A stretch of 64,000 bases of DNA from Burkholderia sp. BCC1644 (GCF_902833225.1 NZ_CADFEI010000010.1:1-64000); one strand, 5' to 3'; counted from the first letter of the stretch, positions 18,355 to 28,220 are shown. The notes: generated from the letters alone by a model not told the origin. Numbers and translations: made by a program.

Positions 18355-18951
18355 ATGCGTGTGGATCGCCGGATCACTTCGCCTGCGCCATCGGGTCACC
18401 CGTCTCCGTCCATCCTCTTCGTCTTCGTCTGCGCCGCCGTGTTCGCGACGCTGCCCGCGCATGCGGAAACCCCCTTCACCGTGACGAGCGACGACCTGAC
18501 GCCTGGCGGGCGCGTGCACGCCGCGAACGTGTTCGACCGCGGCGACTGCAAGGGCGCGAACCGCTCGCCGCAACTCACCTGGCACAACCCGCCGCCCGGC
18601 ACGCGCAGCTATGCGGTCACGATCTTCGATCCCGACGCGCCCGGCCACGGCTGGTGGCACTGGGCCGTCGCGGGCATCCCGGGCACCGTCACGAGCCTGC
18701 CGGCCGACGCGAGCGCGTCCGGCTTCCTGCGGCGGATCGGCGCGAGCGAGGCGCGCAACGACTTCGGGATCGACGGGTACGGCGGCCCGTGCCCGCCGCC
18801 CGGCAAGCCGCACCGCTACGTGATCACCGTCTACGCGCTGAAGGGCACCGACCTGCGCGTGTCGCAGGGCCGCCCCGCGCCGATGTTCGAGCATGAGATC
18901 GGCACGCTGGCGATCGGCACCGCGCAACTCACGGTCAACTACGGGCAGTAA
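18355..18951 (+). CDS. Exported YbhB/YbcL-family PEBP protein
   Basis: A 198-residue member of the phosphatidylethanolamine-binding protein / Raf-kinase-inhibitor-like family. A signal peptide ends at LPAHA-ETPF (about residue 36). The ligand-pocket motifs are present: NRSPQLTWHNPP, TIFDPDAPGHGWWHWAV, and YGGPCPPPGKPHRYVITVYAL. Bacterial members are mostly of unknown role. The gene has its own short upstream region after the pyrE terminator and no operon partner. Confidence 0.9.
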   Translation: MRVDRRITSPAPSGHPSPSILFVFVCAAVFATLPAHAETPFTVTSDDLTPGGRVHAANVFDRGDCKGANRSPQLTWHNPPPGTRSYAVTIFDPDAPGHGWWHWAVAGIPGTVTSLPADASASGFLRRIGASEARNDFGIDGYGGPCPPPGKPHRYVITVYALKGTDLRVSQGRPAPMFEHEIGTLAIGTAQLTVNYGQ

Positions 18952-19143
18952 CGGACCCCGCGATTGACGGCCGCCGGGAATTTCAGTGCGCCGCCTGCGC
19001 GCGTTTTCCCGTCATTTCGGCTTGCTAGACTCGTTGTCACCGGTCGCGGCGCCATGCCGCGCATCCGCCGCGCCGCCCGCCGGCGGCGCGTGACGCGGCG
19101 AGCCTGCGGTCCGCCGTTCCCGTCCCTTTCCGGAGAACGCTTC

Positions 19144-19716
19144 ATGTCGAACATCGTCATCGTCTATCACAGCGGCTACGGTCACACGCAGAAACTGGCC
19201 GAGGCCGTGCATGCCGGCGCTCAGGACGCCGGCGCGAACGCGCGCCTGATCGCCGTCGGCGACCTCGACGACGCGGGCTGGGCCGCGCTCGACGCGGCCG
19301 ACGCGATCATCTTCGGCGCGCCGACCTACATGGGCGGCCCGTCGGCGCAGTTCAAGCAATTCGCCGATGCCACGTCGAAAGCGTGGTTCACGCAGAAGTG
19401 GAAGGACAAGATCGCCGCGGGCTTCACGAACTCCGCGACGATGAACGGCGACAAGTTCTCGACGATTCAATATTTCGTCACGCTGGCGATGCAGCATGGG
19501 ATGGTGTGGGTCGGCACGAGCCTGATGCCGGCCAACTCGAAGGCGGCCACGCGCAACGACATCAACTACCTCGGCGGCTCCACGGGCCTGCTCGCGCAAT
19601 CGCCGGCCGATGCGACGCCCGACGAGGGCCCGCTGCCGGGCGACCTCGAGACCGGCAAGGCGTTCGGCCGGCGCGTGGCCGAAGCGACCGCACGCTGGGA
19701 CGCCGGCGCCCGCTGA
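19144..19716 (+). CDS. WrbA-like flavodoxin-family protein
   Basis: A 190-residue FMN-binding protein of the WrbA / NAD(P)H:quinone oxidoreductase group. The phosphate loop is VYHSGYGHTQKLAEAV (residues 7-22) and the FMN contact GAPTYMGGPSAQFK lies near residue 60. It probably performs two-electron reduction of quinones. I chose the ATG at 19144 with GGAGAA upstream; the same frame is open for 180 bases before it but has an Arg-rich, non-coding look. Single gene. Confidence 0.9.
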   Translation: MSNIVIVYHSGYGHTQKLAEAVHAGAQDAGANARLIAVGDLDDAGWAALDAADAIIFGAPTYMGGPSAQFKQFADATSKAWFTQKWKDKIAAGFTNSATMNGDKFSTIQYFVTLAMQHGMVWVGTSLMPANSKAATRNDINYLGGSTGLLAQSPADATPDEGPLPGDLETGKAFGRRVAEATARWDAGAR

Positions 19717-19878
19717 GCCCAGCCCCGACGCCCGCGCGCCCGCAGCGGCGGGTGTCAAAGGGACACAAGGCGGCCCGCCGGCCGTCTTTTTTCGCCCCGC
19801 GCGGCGCAGACCCGCCGGATGACGTCTTAAAATGGCGGTTTCCGGGCGCGGGCCCGCGTTTCATTCAGTGAGAGCGAA

Positions 19879-20829
19879 ATGAGCACCAAAGTTTTTGTCG
19901 ACGGCCAGGAAGGCACGACCGGCCTCAAGATCTTCGAATACCTGTCGGCACGCAACGACATCGAGATCCTGCGGATCGATGAAGCGAAGCGCAAGGACGT
20001 CGACGAGCGCCGCCGCCTGATCAACGCGTCGGACGTCACGTTCCTGTGCCTGCCGGATGTCGCGTCGCGCGAATCGGCCTCGCTCGTCGAGAACCCGAAC
20101 ACGACGCTGATCGACGCGAGCACCGCGTTCCGCACGAGCGCCGACTGGGCCTACGGCCTGCCGGAACTGACCCGCGCCCAGCGCGAGAAGATTCGTACCT
20201 CGAAGCGCATCGCGGTACCCGGCTGCCACGCATCGGCGTTCGTGCTCGCGATGCGTCCGCTCGTCGATGCCGGCATCGTCGCGCCGACGTTCGCCGCGCA
20301 CAGCTACTCGATCACCGGCTACAGCGGCGGCGGCAAGTCGATGATCGCCGACTACGAGAATGCGGCGCCCGGCGGCAAGCTCGCGAGCCCGCGTCCGTAC
20401 GCACTCGGCCTCGCGCACAAGCACCTGCCGGAAATGGCCGCGCATACGGGCCTCGCGAACGCACCGATCTTCACGCCGATCGTCGGCCCGTTCCTGAAGG
20501 GTCTCGCGGTGACGACCTACTTCACGCCCGAGCAGTTCGCGAAGCGCGCAACGCCGCAGGACGTGCAGCGCGTGTTCGCCGAGTACTACGCGGACGAAGC
20601 GTTCGTGCGCGTCGCACCGTTCGACGCGGACGCGAACCTCGACGGCGGCTTCTTCGACGTGCAGGCAAACAACGATACGAACCGTGTCGACCTGTTCGTG
20701 TTCGGCAACGCCGAGCGCTTCGTCACGGTCGCGCGCCTCGACAACCTCGGCAAGGGCGCGTCGGGCGCCGCGATCCAGTGCATGAACCTGAGCATCGGCG
20801 CAGCCGAGGACGCCGGTCTCAAACGCTGA
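19879..20829 (+). CDS. argC: N-acetyl-gamma-glutamyl-phosphate reductase (short type)
   Basis: A 316-residue enzyme of arginine synthesis that reduces N-acetylglutamyl phosphate to the semialdehyde. It belongs to the shorter, type-2 ArgC family: N-terminal [18 protein letters not shown], catalytic Cys116 in VPGCHASAF, and [13 protein letters not shown]. No other arg gene is adjacent. A strong terminator follows at 20851-20874. Confidence 0.95.
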   Translation: MSTKVFVDGQEGTTGLKIFEYLSARNDIEILRIDEAKRKDVDERRRLINASDVTFLCLPDVASRESASLVENPNTTLIDASTAFRTSADWAYGLPELTRAQREKIRTSKRIAVPGCHASAFVLAMRPLVDAGIVAPTFAAHSYSITGYSGGGKSMIADYENAAPGGKLASPRPYALGLAHKHLPEMAAHTGLANAPIFTPIVGPFLKGLAVTTYFTPEQFAKRATPQDVQRVFAEYYADEAFVRVAPFDADANLDGGFFDVQANNDTNRVDLFVFGNAERFVTVARLDNLGKGASGAAIQCMNLSIGAAEDAGLKR

Positions 20830-20850
20830 TTCAACATCGCACGCAATGCA

Positions 20851-20874
20851 AAGCCGGCCACTGGCCGGCTTTTT
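20851..20874 (+). terminator. Terminator after argC
   Basis: A 9-bp perfect stem (AGCCGGCCA/TGGCCGGCT) around a single base runs into a T tract. It lies about 20 bp after the argC stop. Confidence 0.9.
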
Positions 20875-20875
20875 A

Positions 20876-21262
20876 TTTACTCGTATCAGGCAATAAATAA
20901 AAATCCCGGATCGCGCATTTACAAATATTTACAAGCTTTCCATTGCGCGATTACCAGCGGATTAAATCCCCCCTTCTTTATCCAGTCAATCCCGAATAGG
21001 GATAAACCGGATACCGCCGCTTTAAACGCTGCCGTTATACGCAGGAAGGCCCTACGACAGCCTGCCGAGCGTGGCACATCCCCCACTCCCGCAGCTTGCG
21101 GCGACCCCTTGCGCGTTTAAATTCTTACCGAATGCCGTATCCGGCAAGGAATCAATACCCGATACCCGTTTCAATCGCCTTTTTTAGACGGGTTCATCAA
21201 TTGACAGCAAAAATCAAGGCGGCGACATTAGCTCGCACAATTAAACGATTGGAGACAGCGGC
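20876..21262. other. A/T-enriched control region before the DUF2957 genes
   Basis: This 387-bp region has no gene. It is A/T-rich for this genome at 20880-20990 and 21110-21240. Two TTTACAA copies lie close together (about 20917-20935). A perfect TTGACA (21201-21206) could be a -35, but no good -10 is found 16-18 bp downstream. GGAGACAG at 21251-21258 is the ribosome site of the next gene. Confidence 0.45.
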
Positions 21263-22681
21263 ATGTCGCACGCCTTATCGAAGGGGGTGGCAACGGCCTT
21301 TGCCATTGCCCCTTTCCTGGTTGCATGTGGTGGGGGGGACGGCGGCGCACCTGCGCCGATCAACGCGCCCCAATGTTCCGGATCGAGCTGCGGCACGCAA
21401 GGGCCGCCGCCTTCGCAGCCCGTCAACGCCGCGCTGTGCCCGGCCAACGCCGACATCGTGAAGAGCACGTATCTCGGCGGCGCAGGTAGCGGCGAGATCG
21501 TCAGCGTCAACATCGACGCGGTCGCGATGACGTACACGCTCAAGTGGCTCGAATCGCCGATTCCGCTGAAGACGGGCACCGTCACGCCGAGCCGCGTCGG
21601 CACGACGATCGCCGGCAAGGTCATCCATCCGCCGACCGGCACGCTGCCGACCGCCGAGCAGACGCGTTGCGCGTTCGTCCTCACGCCGGGCACGGGCACT
21701 GCCGGGGACGGCTCGACCTATTCGACGGCCGCCGACTTCAACCAGGCGAACCCGCCGATGCTGCTGGTCGGCATGGGCGTCGCAGGCGGCGGCATTCCCG
21801 GTGCGACGATCCAGTTCGACGGGCTGACGATCATCCCCGGCGTCGTGCAGAACGTCGGCCAGGTGCCGAACCGCCACTTCGATTTCTATCCGTTCCTCGG
21901 TTTCGCGAACACGACGACCGACCTGTCGAAGCTGCCGGGCACGTACAACGCGCTGATCTATCACCTCGTGCCGTCGGGCAACTACGCGACGAAAGGCACG
22001 AACTCGAGCGAGACGTTCGATGCGAACGGCGCGTGCACGTCGAGCGGCTCGGGCGGTTGCCAGACGACCGGCGATCCGTGGAAGACGAGCGCGAACGGCG
22101 GCTACTTCGACAGCACGAAGGCGCCGCAGACGCTGCCGCAGACGCAACTGCCGATCGTCGGCGCGACCGGCAAGTCGGCGACCGCCCACATGGTGATCGG
22201 CCAGCTCAACGGCGCGACGGTGCCGGTGATCGTCCGCACGGGCAACGTGAACCTCGGCACGCCGCCGCTGCACCTCGATGCGCAGGTCGACGACGAATCG
22301 GGCATCGCGGTGCTCGGCGCGGCAACGGCGATCACGTCGGGCGCGATCGACGGCGGCTACGCGGGCGCGGACTCGAACTTCAAGTACACGGCGGCACTGA
22401 TCCGCGGCAGCAACGCGTCGTTCATCAACCCGACCACGCAGGCCGAGGAAGACGGCTTCACGCTCGACTACGGCCAGGCGACGCCGGGCCTGCTGAACGC
22501 GAAGACGACGCCGCCGAGCGGAGCGAGCTACCCGTCCGCATCGGGCGTGGTGATCGCGACGGGCGGGCTGTACGCGGCACTGGTCCAGGGCACGGTGAAC
22601 GGCGGCGTCACGTCGACGTCGGCGAACTCGACGACATCGTCGACACCGTACTTCGGCGTGGGTGCGCAGATCAGCAAGTAG
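21263..22681 (+). CDS. DUF2957-family lipoprotein (first copy)
   Basis: A 472-residue predicted lipoprotein of unknown function. The lipobox LVAC puts the lipidated Cys at residue 22, followed by a Gly-rich linker. The mature part is Thr/Gly/Ala-rich and beta-like, with GGAGSGE, GTVTPSRVGT and DDESGIAVLGA shared with the next gene. It matches DUF2957, a family I know mainly from Burkholderia. The residue after the Cys is Gly, so an outer-membrane location is likely. It is followed after 148 bp by a paralogue and then by an OmpW-like protein. Confidence 0.82.
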   Translation: MSHALSKGVATAFAIAPFLVACGGGDGGAPAPINAPQCSGSSCGTQGPPPSQPVNAALCPANADIVKSTYLGGAGSGEIVSVNIDAVAMTYTLKWLESPIPLKTGTVTPSRVGTTIAGKVIHPPTGTLPTAEQTRCAFVLTPGTGTAGDGSTYSTAADFNQANPPMLLVGMGVAGGGIPGATIQFDGLTIIPGVVQNVGQVPNRHFDFYPFLGFANTTTDLSKLPGTYNALIYHLVPSGNYATKGTNSSETFDANGACTSSGSGGCQTTGDPWKTSANGGYFDSTKAPQTLPQTQLPIVGATGKSATAHMVIGQLNGATVPVIVRTGNVNLGTPPLHLDAQVDDESGIAVLGAATAITSGAIDGGYAGADSNFKYTAALIRGSNASFINPTTQAEEDGFTLDYGQATPGLLNAKTTPPSGASYPSASGVVIATGGLYAALVQGTVNGGVTSTSANSTTSSTPYFGVGAQISK

Positions 22682-22829
22682 CGAACGGGGACGCGGCGGC
22701 GGCTGGCCCGCCGTCGCGTAACGCACGGCGGCACGACGCGCGCGGCACGGCGCAGGCAGGACGAGCACCACCAACAGAAGCGGCCGACAGGGAGCTGGCC
22801 GCCGCACAAGACAAATCTGGAGGAGCAAC

Positions 22830-24071
22830 ATGAAGCGCAACCTCATTCTGGCGGCGGCCCTTGCCGCCCCCCTTCTTTCCGCCTGCGGCGGCGGCAGCGA
22901 CAACCCGCCCCCGCTCGTCGAAGACCGGCTCTGTCCCGCCACGCTCGACTACAGCACCGTGTTCACGGGCGGTGCGGGCAGCGGCGAACTCGCGAAGGTC
23001 CAGCTCGACACGACCAAGATGACCTGGCAGGTGACGTACGTGGAATCGGCCGTGCCGCGCACGACCGGCACCGTCACGCCGACCCGCGCGGGCACCGTCG
23101 ACAGCGGTACGCTCACGCAGGAAACGCTGCTGCCGACCAACAAGCTGAACCAGTGCGCGTTCCGCCTGAACGGCGCGAGCCTCGATCCGTCGCGCCCGGC
23201 GCGGATCTTCGTCGGCGAAGGCGTCGCGGGCGGCACGATCCCCGGCAAGGAAATCCAGTTCAACGGCGTGCTCGGCCAGGCCGCGGTGCCCGACACGAAA
23301 TTCCCGTACTACCCGTTCATCGGCTTCTCGTCGATCGAAACCGACATCACGAAGGTCGCCGGTACGTACAGCCATATCGGCTTCGGCGAAGTGCCGTCGC
23401 AGAACTTCGCGCCCGCATCGATCGACGCGAAGGTGACGATCAACGCGGACGGCTCGTGGACCAAGTGCGATTCGACCGGCCAGTTCGCCGGCGGCGCGTG
23501 CACGCAGCAGGGCACGAACTTCGCGCAGTCCGCGGACGGCAGCGGCGCGTTCCAGTCGAACAACTACACGAGCCAGCTGAAGCCGACGCTGTCGGCAACG
23601 CCGCAGGGCAAGGGCTTCATGATCGTCGGCAAGCTGCGTAACCAGCTCGTGCCGATCCTCGTGCGCACGGGTGTCGCGAACCCGAACCCGACGCCCGACA
23701 GCAACGGCGTGCCGGGCCTCACCGCCGACGACGAATCGAGCATCTCGATCCTTTCGCCGCAAACGGCCGTCGCGGCCGGTTCGCAGAACGGCGAGTACGT
23801 GGGCGTCGACAGCCAGTTCGATTACCGGACCACCGCGCTGATCAACAACCAGGCCACGCTGCTCGATCCGTTCCAGCCGTCGCAGGCATCGCTCGCGACC
23901 GCGCTCGACCTCGACTACACGCAGAAGGTGCCGGGTACCGTCACGACGATTCACACGGGTTCGGGCAGCACGTCGCCGACCGGCAAGTTCATCTTCACGG
24001 GTGGCGTGTTCGGTTTCCTCGATAACGCGGGATCGACGCCGTATTTCACGATCGGCGCGTTCGTCCAGTAA
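22830..24071 (+). CDS. DUF2957-family lipoprotein (second copy)
   Basis: A 413-residue lipoprotein (lipobox LSAC, Cys19) and paralogue of the preceding gene. Shared landmarks are GGAGSGE, the segment VESAVPRTTGTVTPTR, the YYPFIGF motif and DDESSISILS. It is about 60 residues shorter. GGAGGAG lies 6 nt before the ATG. Only 18 bp separate its stop from the OmpW-like gene, so those two are almost certainly co-transcribed. Function unknown. Confidence 0.85.
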   Translation: MKRNLILAAALAAPLLSACGGGSDNPPPLVEDRLCPATLDYSTVFTGGAGSGELAKVQLDTTKMTWQVTYVESAVPRTTGTVTPTRAGTVDSGTLTQETLLPTNKLNQCAFRLNGASLDPSRPARIFVGEGVAGGTIPGKEIQFNGVLGQAAVPDTKFPYYPFIGFSSIETDITKVAGTYSHIGFGEVPSQNFAPASIDAKVTINADGSWTKCDSTGQFAGGACTQQGTNFAQSADGSGAFQSNNYTSQLKPTLSATPQGKGFMIVGKLRNQLVPILVRTGVANPNPTPDSNGVPGLTADDESSISILSPQTAVAAGSQNGEYVGVDSQFDYRTTALINNQATLLDPFQPSQASLATALDLDYTQKVPGTVTTIHTGSGSTSPTGKFIFTGGVFGFLDNAGSTPYFTIGAFVQ

Positions 24072-24089
24072 GCGGAGGCGGAAGCCGTG

Positions 24090-24923
24090 ATGAAGAAAAC
24101 CCTTCTCCGCGCGGCGGCCGGCGCCGCCGTGCTGGCGCCGCTCGCGGCGCACGCGCAGAGCGCCGGCAGCAACGTCGTCACGCTGGGCTGGTTCCACGTG
24201 ATGCCGCAGCAGAGCAGCACGCCGATGACGACCAACGTCGCGCCGACGCCGATCAACACGCCGCTGCGGCTGCCGCCGTCGTTCACGTCGCCGGGCACCG
24301 GGCTGCGCACGAGCGGCGCCGACACCGTCGGCCTGACGGTCAGCCACTTCCTGACCGACCACATCGCGGTCACGTCGGTGGCCGGCGTGCCGCCGGTGTT
24401 CAAGGTGTCGGGCCAAGGCACGATCAAGCCGCCCGGCCCTGCCGGCGCGCTCGGCACGCAGAACATCGGGCTGGGGTCGGTCAACCCGATCGTGAAGAGC
24501 GTGCGGCAGTGGAGCCCCGCGGTGATCCTGCAGTACTACTTCGGGCAGGCCACCGCGAAGTTCCGGCCGTTCCTCGGCCTCGGCGTGTCGTACAACTGGT
24601 TCAGCGACCTGCAGCTCAACACGAACTTCATCAAGCAGACGCAGGACAACCTCGGCGCGATCCTCGCGGCGGGCGCGGGCAAGCCGGGTACGACATCGGT
24701 GGAGGCGAAGGCGTCGTCGTCATGGCAGCCGGTGTTCAACGCGGGCCTGCAGTACAACATGACGGAGCATTTCGGGCTGGTCGCGTCGGTGACGTACATC
24801 CCGCTGAAGACGACGTCGACGGTGACGATCAAGGCGGCCGACGGTTCGGTGCTCGCCGAGTCGAAATCGGACCTGAAGGCCGACCCGATCATCAGCTACG
24901 TCGGGATGACGTACAAGTTCTGA
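24090..24923 (+). CDS. OmpW-family outer membrane protein
   Basis: A 277-residue protein with a signal peptide cut after AAHAQ (about residue 22). An OmpW-type beta-barrel pattern follows: GLTVSHFLTDHIAV, a YYFGQATAKFRPFLGLGVSY strand pair, and a C-terminal strand ending in Phe (ISYVGMTYKF), the signal read by the BAM complex. OmpW proteins form small eight-stranded barrels that pass hydrophobic molecules. The start is either ATG 24090 or the adjacent GTG 24087; GGAGG lies upstream. Confidence 0.9.
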   Translation: MKKTLLRAAAGAAVLAPLAAHAQSAGSNVVTLGWFHVMPQQSSTPMTTNVAPTPINTPLRLPPSFTSPGTGLRTSGADTVGLTVSHFLTDHIAVTSVAGVPPVFKVSGQGTIKPPGPAGALGTQNIGLGSVNPIVKSVRQWSPAVILQYYFGQATAKFRPFLGLGVSYNWFSDLQLNTNFIKQTQDNLGAILAAGAGKPGTTSVEAKASSSWQPVFNAGLQYNMTEHFGLVASVTYIPLKTTSTVTIKAADGSVLAESKSDLKADPIISYVGMTYKF

Positions 24924-24969
24924 CGCCGGCGAGCGCCGACGAATGGATTGCCGCGGCAAAATCGCAGGC

Positions 24970-24996
24970 AAAAAAAAGCCCGCCTAAGAGGCGGGC
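24970..24996 (-). terminator. Terminator for the minus-strand LysR gene
   Basis: GCCCGCCT/AGGCGGGC (24978-24996) forms a stem that on the minus strand is followed by a run of eight T residues. It may also end OmpW transcripts, but the T tract is on the LysR side. Confidence 0.85.
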
Positions 24997-25107
24997 TGAA
25001 TCCATATCAGAGGAGACATGGAGGAGACAGGTGCAATTCTAGCGAATCAGTTTCCGCATTGCAACATTTCCGTAGAGAAAATAAGGATTTTCCCTCGAAT
25101 GCTGCCT

Positions 25108-26037
25108 CTAGTTCGCCATTGGCGCATCTGACCCTCTCCCGTTCTCGCGGTCGAGCACCTCGCCCAGCGCGTCGCGCAGCAGCGCGACAGGCCGCACCAG
25201 CCGGCCCGGCAGCGTGCCGTGCACGATCCACACGTTGATCCGCGTTTCCAGTCCTGCCGTTTCCACCACCCTCAACGCTTCGCGATGCGCGCTGCGCGCC
25301 AGCGCATTCGGCGCGGCGATGCCGATGCCGGCGCCGCGCGCGACCAACGACAGTTGCAGTTCCGAGCCGAACGCCTCGACCGCGACGTCGAACGGCAGCC
25401 CGGCCGCGCCGAGCGCGCGGCTCAGCGCCGAACGCATCCCGCAGCCGTCCTGGCTCAGCACCCACGGAAAAGCCGACAGCGTGTCGAGCGACAGCGGACC
25501 GTCCGGCAGCGGAAAGTCGCGCGCGGCGACGAGCACCGTCGGCTGCGTCGCGAGCAGCGTCGCGGTGAACGCGTCGGGCAGCACTGCACTCGCCGGCACC
25601 ATCACGGCCGCGACGTCGAGCGCGCCGCGCTCGATGCCCTGCATCAGCGCCGGCGACCAGCCGGCCGTCACGCGCAGCGTGAGGCGCGGGAACGCGTCGC
25701 GCAGCAGGTCGATCGGCCGCTCGAGCGCCAGCTCGGACAGGAACGGCGGGACGCCGATGCGCAACTCGCCCGACGGTTCGCTGTCCGGCGCACCGGCCGC
25801 CATCAGCTCGTCGACCGCGCCCAGCACGTTGCGCGCGAGCGCGTAGACGTCGCGCCCGGCGGCAGTCGGCTTCAGCGGCTTGCTTTGCCGTTCGAGCAGC
25901 GGTACGCCGAGCAGCGTTTCGAGGTTCTGCACGCGCCGCGTCAGGCCCGGCTGCGTCAGGTGGAGCTTCGCAGCCGCGGCGACCATCGACCCGCTGTCGA
26001 CCACCGCGACGAACGCCAGGAGATCACGCGTATTCAA
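25108..26037 (-). CDS. LysR-family regulator, divergent from an MFS exporter
   Basis: A 309-residue LysR regulator: winged helix-turn-helix (LLAFVAVVDSGSMVAAAAKLH, shown in part, then TQPGLTRRVQNLE) and a periplasmic-binding-like effector domain (GELRIGVPPFLSELALE onward). No ATG or GTG is available in frame: a TGA stop lies six codons upstream, so translation most likely begins at the TTG at 26037. It is divergent from the MFS gene across 97 bp, the standard layout for a LysR regulator and its target. Confidence 0.9.
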   Translation of the reverse strand: MNTRDLLAFVAVVDSGSMVAAAAKLHLTQPGLTRRVQNLETLLGVPLLERQSKPLKPTAAGRDVYALARNVLGAVDELMAAGAPDSEPSGELRIGVPPFLSELALERPIDLLRDAFPRLTLRVTAGWSPALMQGIERGALDVAAVMVPASAVLPDAFTATLLATQPTVLVAARDFPLPDGPLSLDTLSAFPWVLSQDGCGMRSALSRALGAAGLPFDVAVEAFGSELQLSLVARGAGIGIAAPNALARSAHREALRVVETAGLETRINVWIVHGTLPGRLVRPVALLRDALGEVLDRENGRGSDAPMAN

Positions 26038-26134
26038 AACAAACTCGCATAATCATGTTAGACATATTTCAATTGTCGCATAAACATCGGACACCTACGA
26101 TGGGGATTCCTCCGCCCCCTCTCCCAGGCTTCCG

Positions 26135-27418
26135 ATGAACTGCCCTGCCAACCGTTGCCCCGCCGCCGTTCCTCCGTCCGTCACCGTGCCGCCCGCGCTG
26201 AGCACCGGGATGACACTGTTCTTCGCCGCGACGGTCGGCGTGATCGTGATGGACCTGTTCGCCGCACAGCCGCTGACAGGCCCGATCAGCGCCGACCTTC
26301 ATCTGCCGCCTAGCCTCGCCGGCCTCGTCGCGATGCTGCCGCAGCTCGGGTACGCGGCTGGGCTCGTGCTGCTCGTGCCGCTGGTCGACCTGCTCGAGAA
26401 CCGCCGCCTGATCGTCGCGACGCTTGCCACGTGTGCGGCTGCGCTCGCGCTGCCCGCGTTCACACGGTCCGGCACCGTATTCCTGCTGGCGACGCTCGCA
26501 GCCGGCGCCGCGTCGAGCGTGATCCAGATGCTCGTGCCGATGGCCGCGTCGATGGCGCCCGAAGCGCAGCGCGGCCGTGCGGTCGGCAACGTGATGAGCG
26601 GGCTGATGCTCGGCATCCTGCTGTCGCGGCCGCTCGCGAGCCTGATCGCGGGCTCGGCCGGCTGGCGTGCGTTCTACCTGCTGGCGGCGGTCGCGAATGC
26701 AGCGATCGCCGTCGTGCTCGCGCTGCGCCTGCCGTCGCGTACCCCGGCGGTCACGGCCGGCTACCGCGCGCTGCTCGGGTCGATGGGGCGCCTGCTCGCC
26801 GACGAACCGGTACTGCGCCGGCACGCGCTGTCGGCCGCGCTCGCGATGGCCGCGTTCAGCGCGTTCTGGACGGCCGTCGGGCTGCGGCTCGCGCAGCCGC
26901 CGTTCGCGCTCGACCTGCACGGGATCGCGCTGTTCGCGTTCGCCGGCGCCAGCGGTGCGATCGTCACGCCGCTCGCCGGCCGCGCCGGCGACCATGGCCA
27001 CGGCCCGGCCGCGCAGCGGATCGCGCACGGCACGATGCTCGCCGCGCTCGTCGTGCTCGGCATCGCCGGCGCCGGCTGGTTCGGCTTCGACGCGCATGCG
27101 CATCGCGGTGTCGCGCTCGCGCTGCTGGCCGGCGGTGCGGCGCTGCTGGACGCGGGCGTCATCGTCGACCAGACGATCGGCCGCCGCGAGATCAACCTGC
27201 TGAACCCGGCCGCGCGCGGCCGCCTGAACGGGCTGTTCGTCGGCCTGTTCTTCGTCGGTGGCGCGCTCGGCGCGGCGCTCGCGGGGAGCGCGTGGGCATG
27301 GGGCGGATGGAGCGCGGTGTGCGGCACCGGTTTCGCGTTCGCGGGCGCCGCCGCCGTGTTCGGGCTCGCGGCCGGACGCGGGGCCGGCGACGCTGCGTTG
27401 ACTCGCCCGCGGGCGTAG
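26135..27418 (+). CDS. Major facilitator superfamily transporter
   Basis: A 427-residue integral membrane protein with about 12 hydrophobic segments. It has the loop between segments 2 and 3 (VPLVDLLENRRL) and the pattern of drug/metabolite proton antiporters of the DHA1 type. The substrate is unknown. It is probably controlled by the divergent LysR gene. It ends at a large hairpin (27443-27483) shared with the convergent lysE-type gene. Confidence 0.88.
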   Translation: MNCPANRCPAAVPPSVTVPPALSTGMTLFFAATVGVIVMDLFAAQPLTGPISADLHLPPSLAGLVAMLPQLGYAAGLVLLVPLVDLLENRRLIVATLATCAAALALPAFTRSGTVFLLATLAAGAASSVIQMLVPMAASMAPEAQRGRAVGNVMSGLMLGILLSRPLASLIAGSAGWRAFYLLAAVANAAIAVVLALRLPSRTPAVTAGYRALLGSMGRLLADEPVLRRHALSAALAMAAFSAFWTAVGLRLAQPPFALDLHGIALFAFAGASGAIVTPLAGRAGDHGHGPAAQRIAHGTMLAALVVLGIAGAGWFGFDAHAHRGVALALLAGGAALLDAGVIVDQTIGRREINLLNPAARGRLNGLFVGLFFVGGALGAALAGSAWAWGGWSAVCGTGFAFAGAAAVFGLAAGRGAGDAALTRPRA

Positions 27419-27442
27419 CGAGACCTGAAGCGGCCCCGAAAA

Positions 27443-27483
27443 GCCGAACGCCCCGCCCTCTTGCGAGGGACGGGGCGTTCGGC
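27443..27483. terminator. Long hairpin between convergent genes
   Basis: GCCGAACGCCCCG (27443-27455) pairs perfectly with CGGGGCGTTCGGC (27471-27483). The inner CCCTC/GAGGG extends it to 18 bp with one bulge and a TTGC loop. There is no T tract on either side, so it may act as a strong mRNA 3' end rather than a classic terminator. Confidence 0.65.
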
Positions 27484-27507
27484 ACACCGGAATCCGTCAG
27501 GTCGAAA

Positions 27508-28149
27508 TCAGTGACGGACCAGCGCCATCATCGCGCCGAAGCCGACGAACAGCCCGCCCGTCAGCCGGTTGAACACCTTCGCGACGCTCTGGCTCTTCAG
27601 CGTCGCGCCGATGCGCGTGCCGAACGACGCGTAGACGAGATACCAGCTCACCTCGATCACCGCGAACGTGACGACGAGGATGCCGAACTGCGGCAGCGTC
27701 GGCTCGGCCGCGTTGATGAACTGCGGCAGCAGCGCGGCCGCGAACAGGATCGCCTTCGGATTGCTGCCCGCGACCAGGAAACCGTTGCGGAACAGCGTCC
27801 CGCGCGATGCCGGCGCGACCTGGCGCGACACGGTTTCGACGTCGTCGGCAGGCTGCTCGTCGTCGACGCGTGCGCGCCACGCCTTCACGCCGAGGTAGAT
27901 CAGGTAGGCCGCGCCCGCAAAGCGCAACGTGTTGAACATCGCCGGCCATGCCTCGAGCACGGCACCGAGACCCGCCGCCGACACCGACAACATCAGTACC
28001 AGCGCGGTGAGACAGCCGGCCATCGTCCACGCCGAACGCCGCAGCCCGTGCCGCGCGCCGTGCGTCATCACGAGCAGCATGTTCGGACCCGGAATCGCCG
28101 ATACGACGAACACCGTCGCCACGAAAAGCCACCACGTATGCAAGTTCAT
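27508..28149 (-). CDS. LysE/RhtB-family amino-acid exporter
   Basis: A 213-residue membrane protein with about six hydrophobic segments. The family signature is at the N-terminus (VVSAIPGPNMLLVMTHGARHG), and NGFLVAGSNPKAILFAAALLPQF (shown in part) is the second conserved block. Such proteins export homoserine, threonine, lysine or analogues. The exact substrate cannot be read from sequence. It may share a transcript with the dehydrogenase gene located 71 bp upstream. Confidence 0.92.
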   Translation of the reverse strand: MNLHTWWLFVATVFVVSAIPGPNMLLVMTHGARHGLRRSAWTMAGCLTALVLMLSVSAAGLGAVLEAWPAMFNTLRFAGAAYLIYLGVKAWRARVDDEQPADDVETVSRQVAPASRGTLFRNGFLVAGSNPKAILFAAALLPQFINAAEPTLPQFGILVVTFAVIEVSWYLVYASFGTRIGATLKSQSVAKVFNRLTGGLFVGFGAMMALVRH

Positions 28150-28220
28150 GACCGCCTCTGCCTGAATGTCGGGAAAACGAAACGTCGATTATGCCGTGAG
28201 CACGGCGCTCGTGTCGCGCG

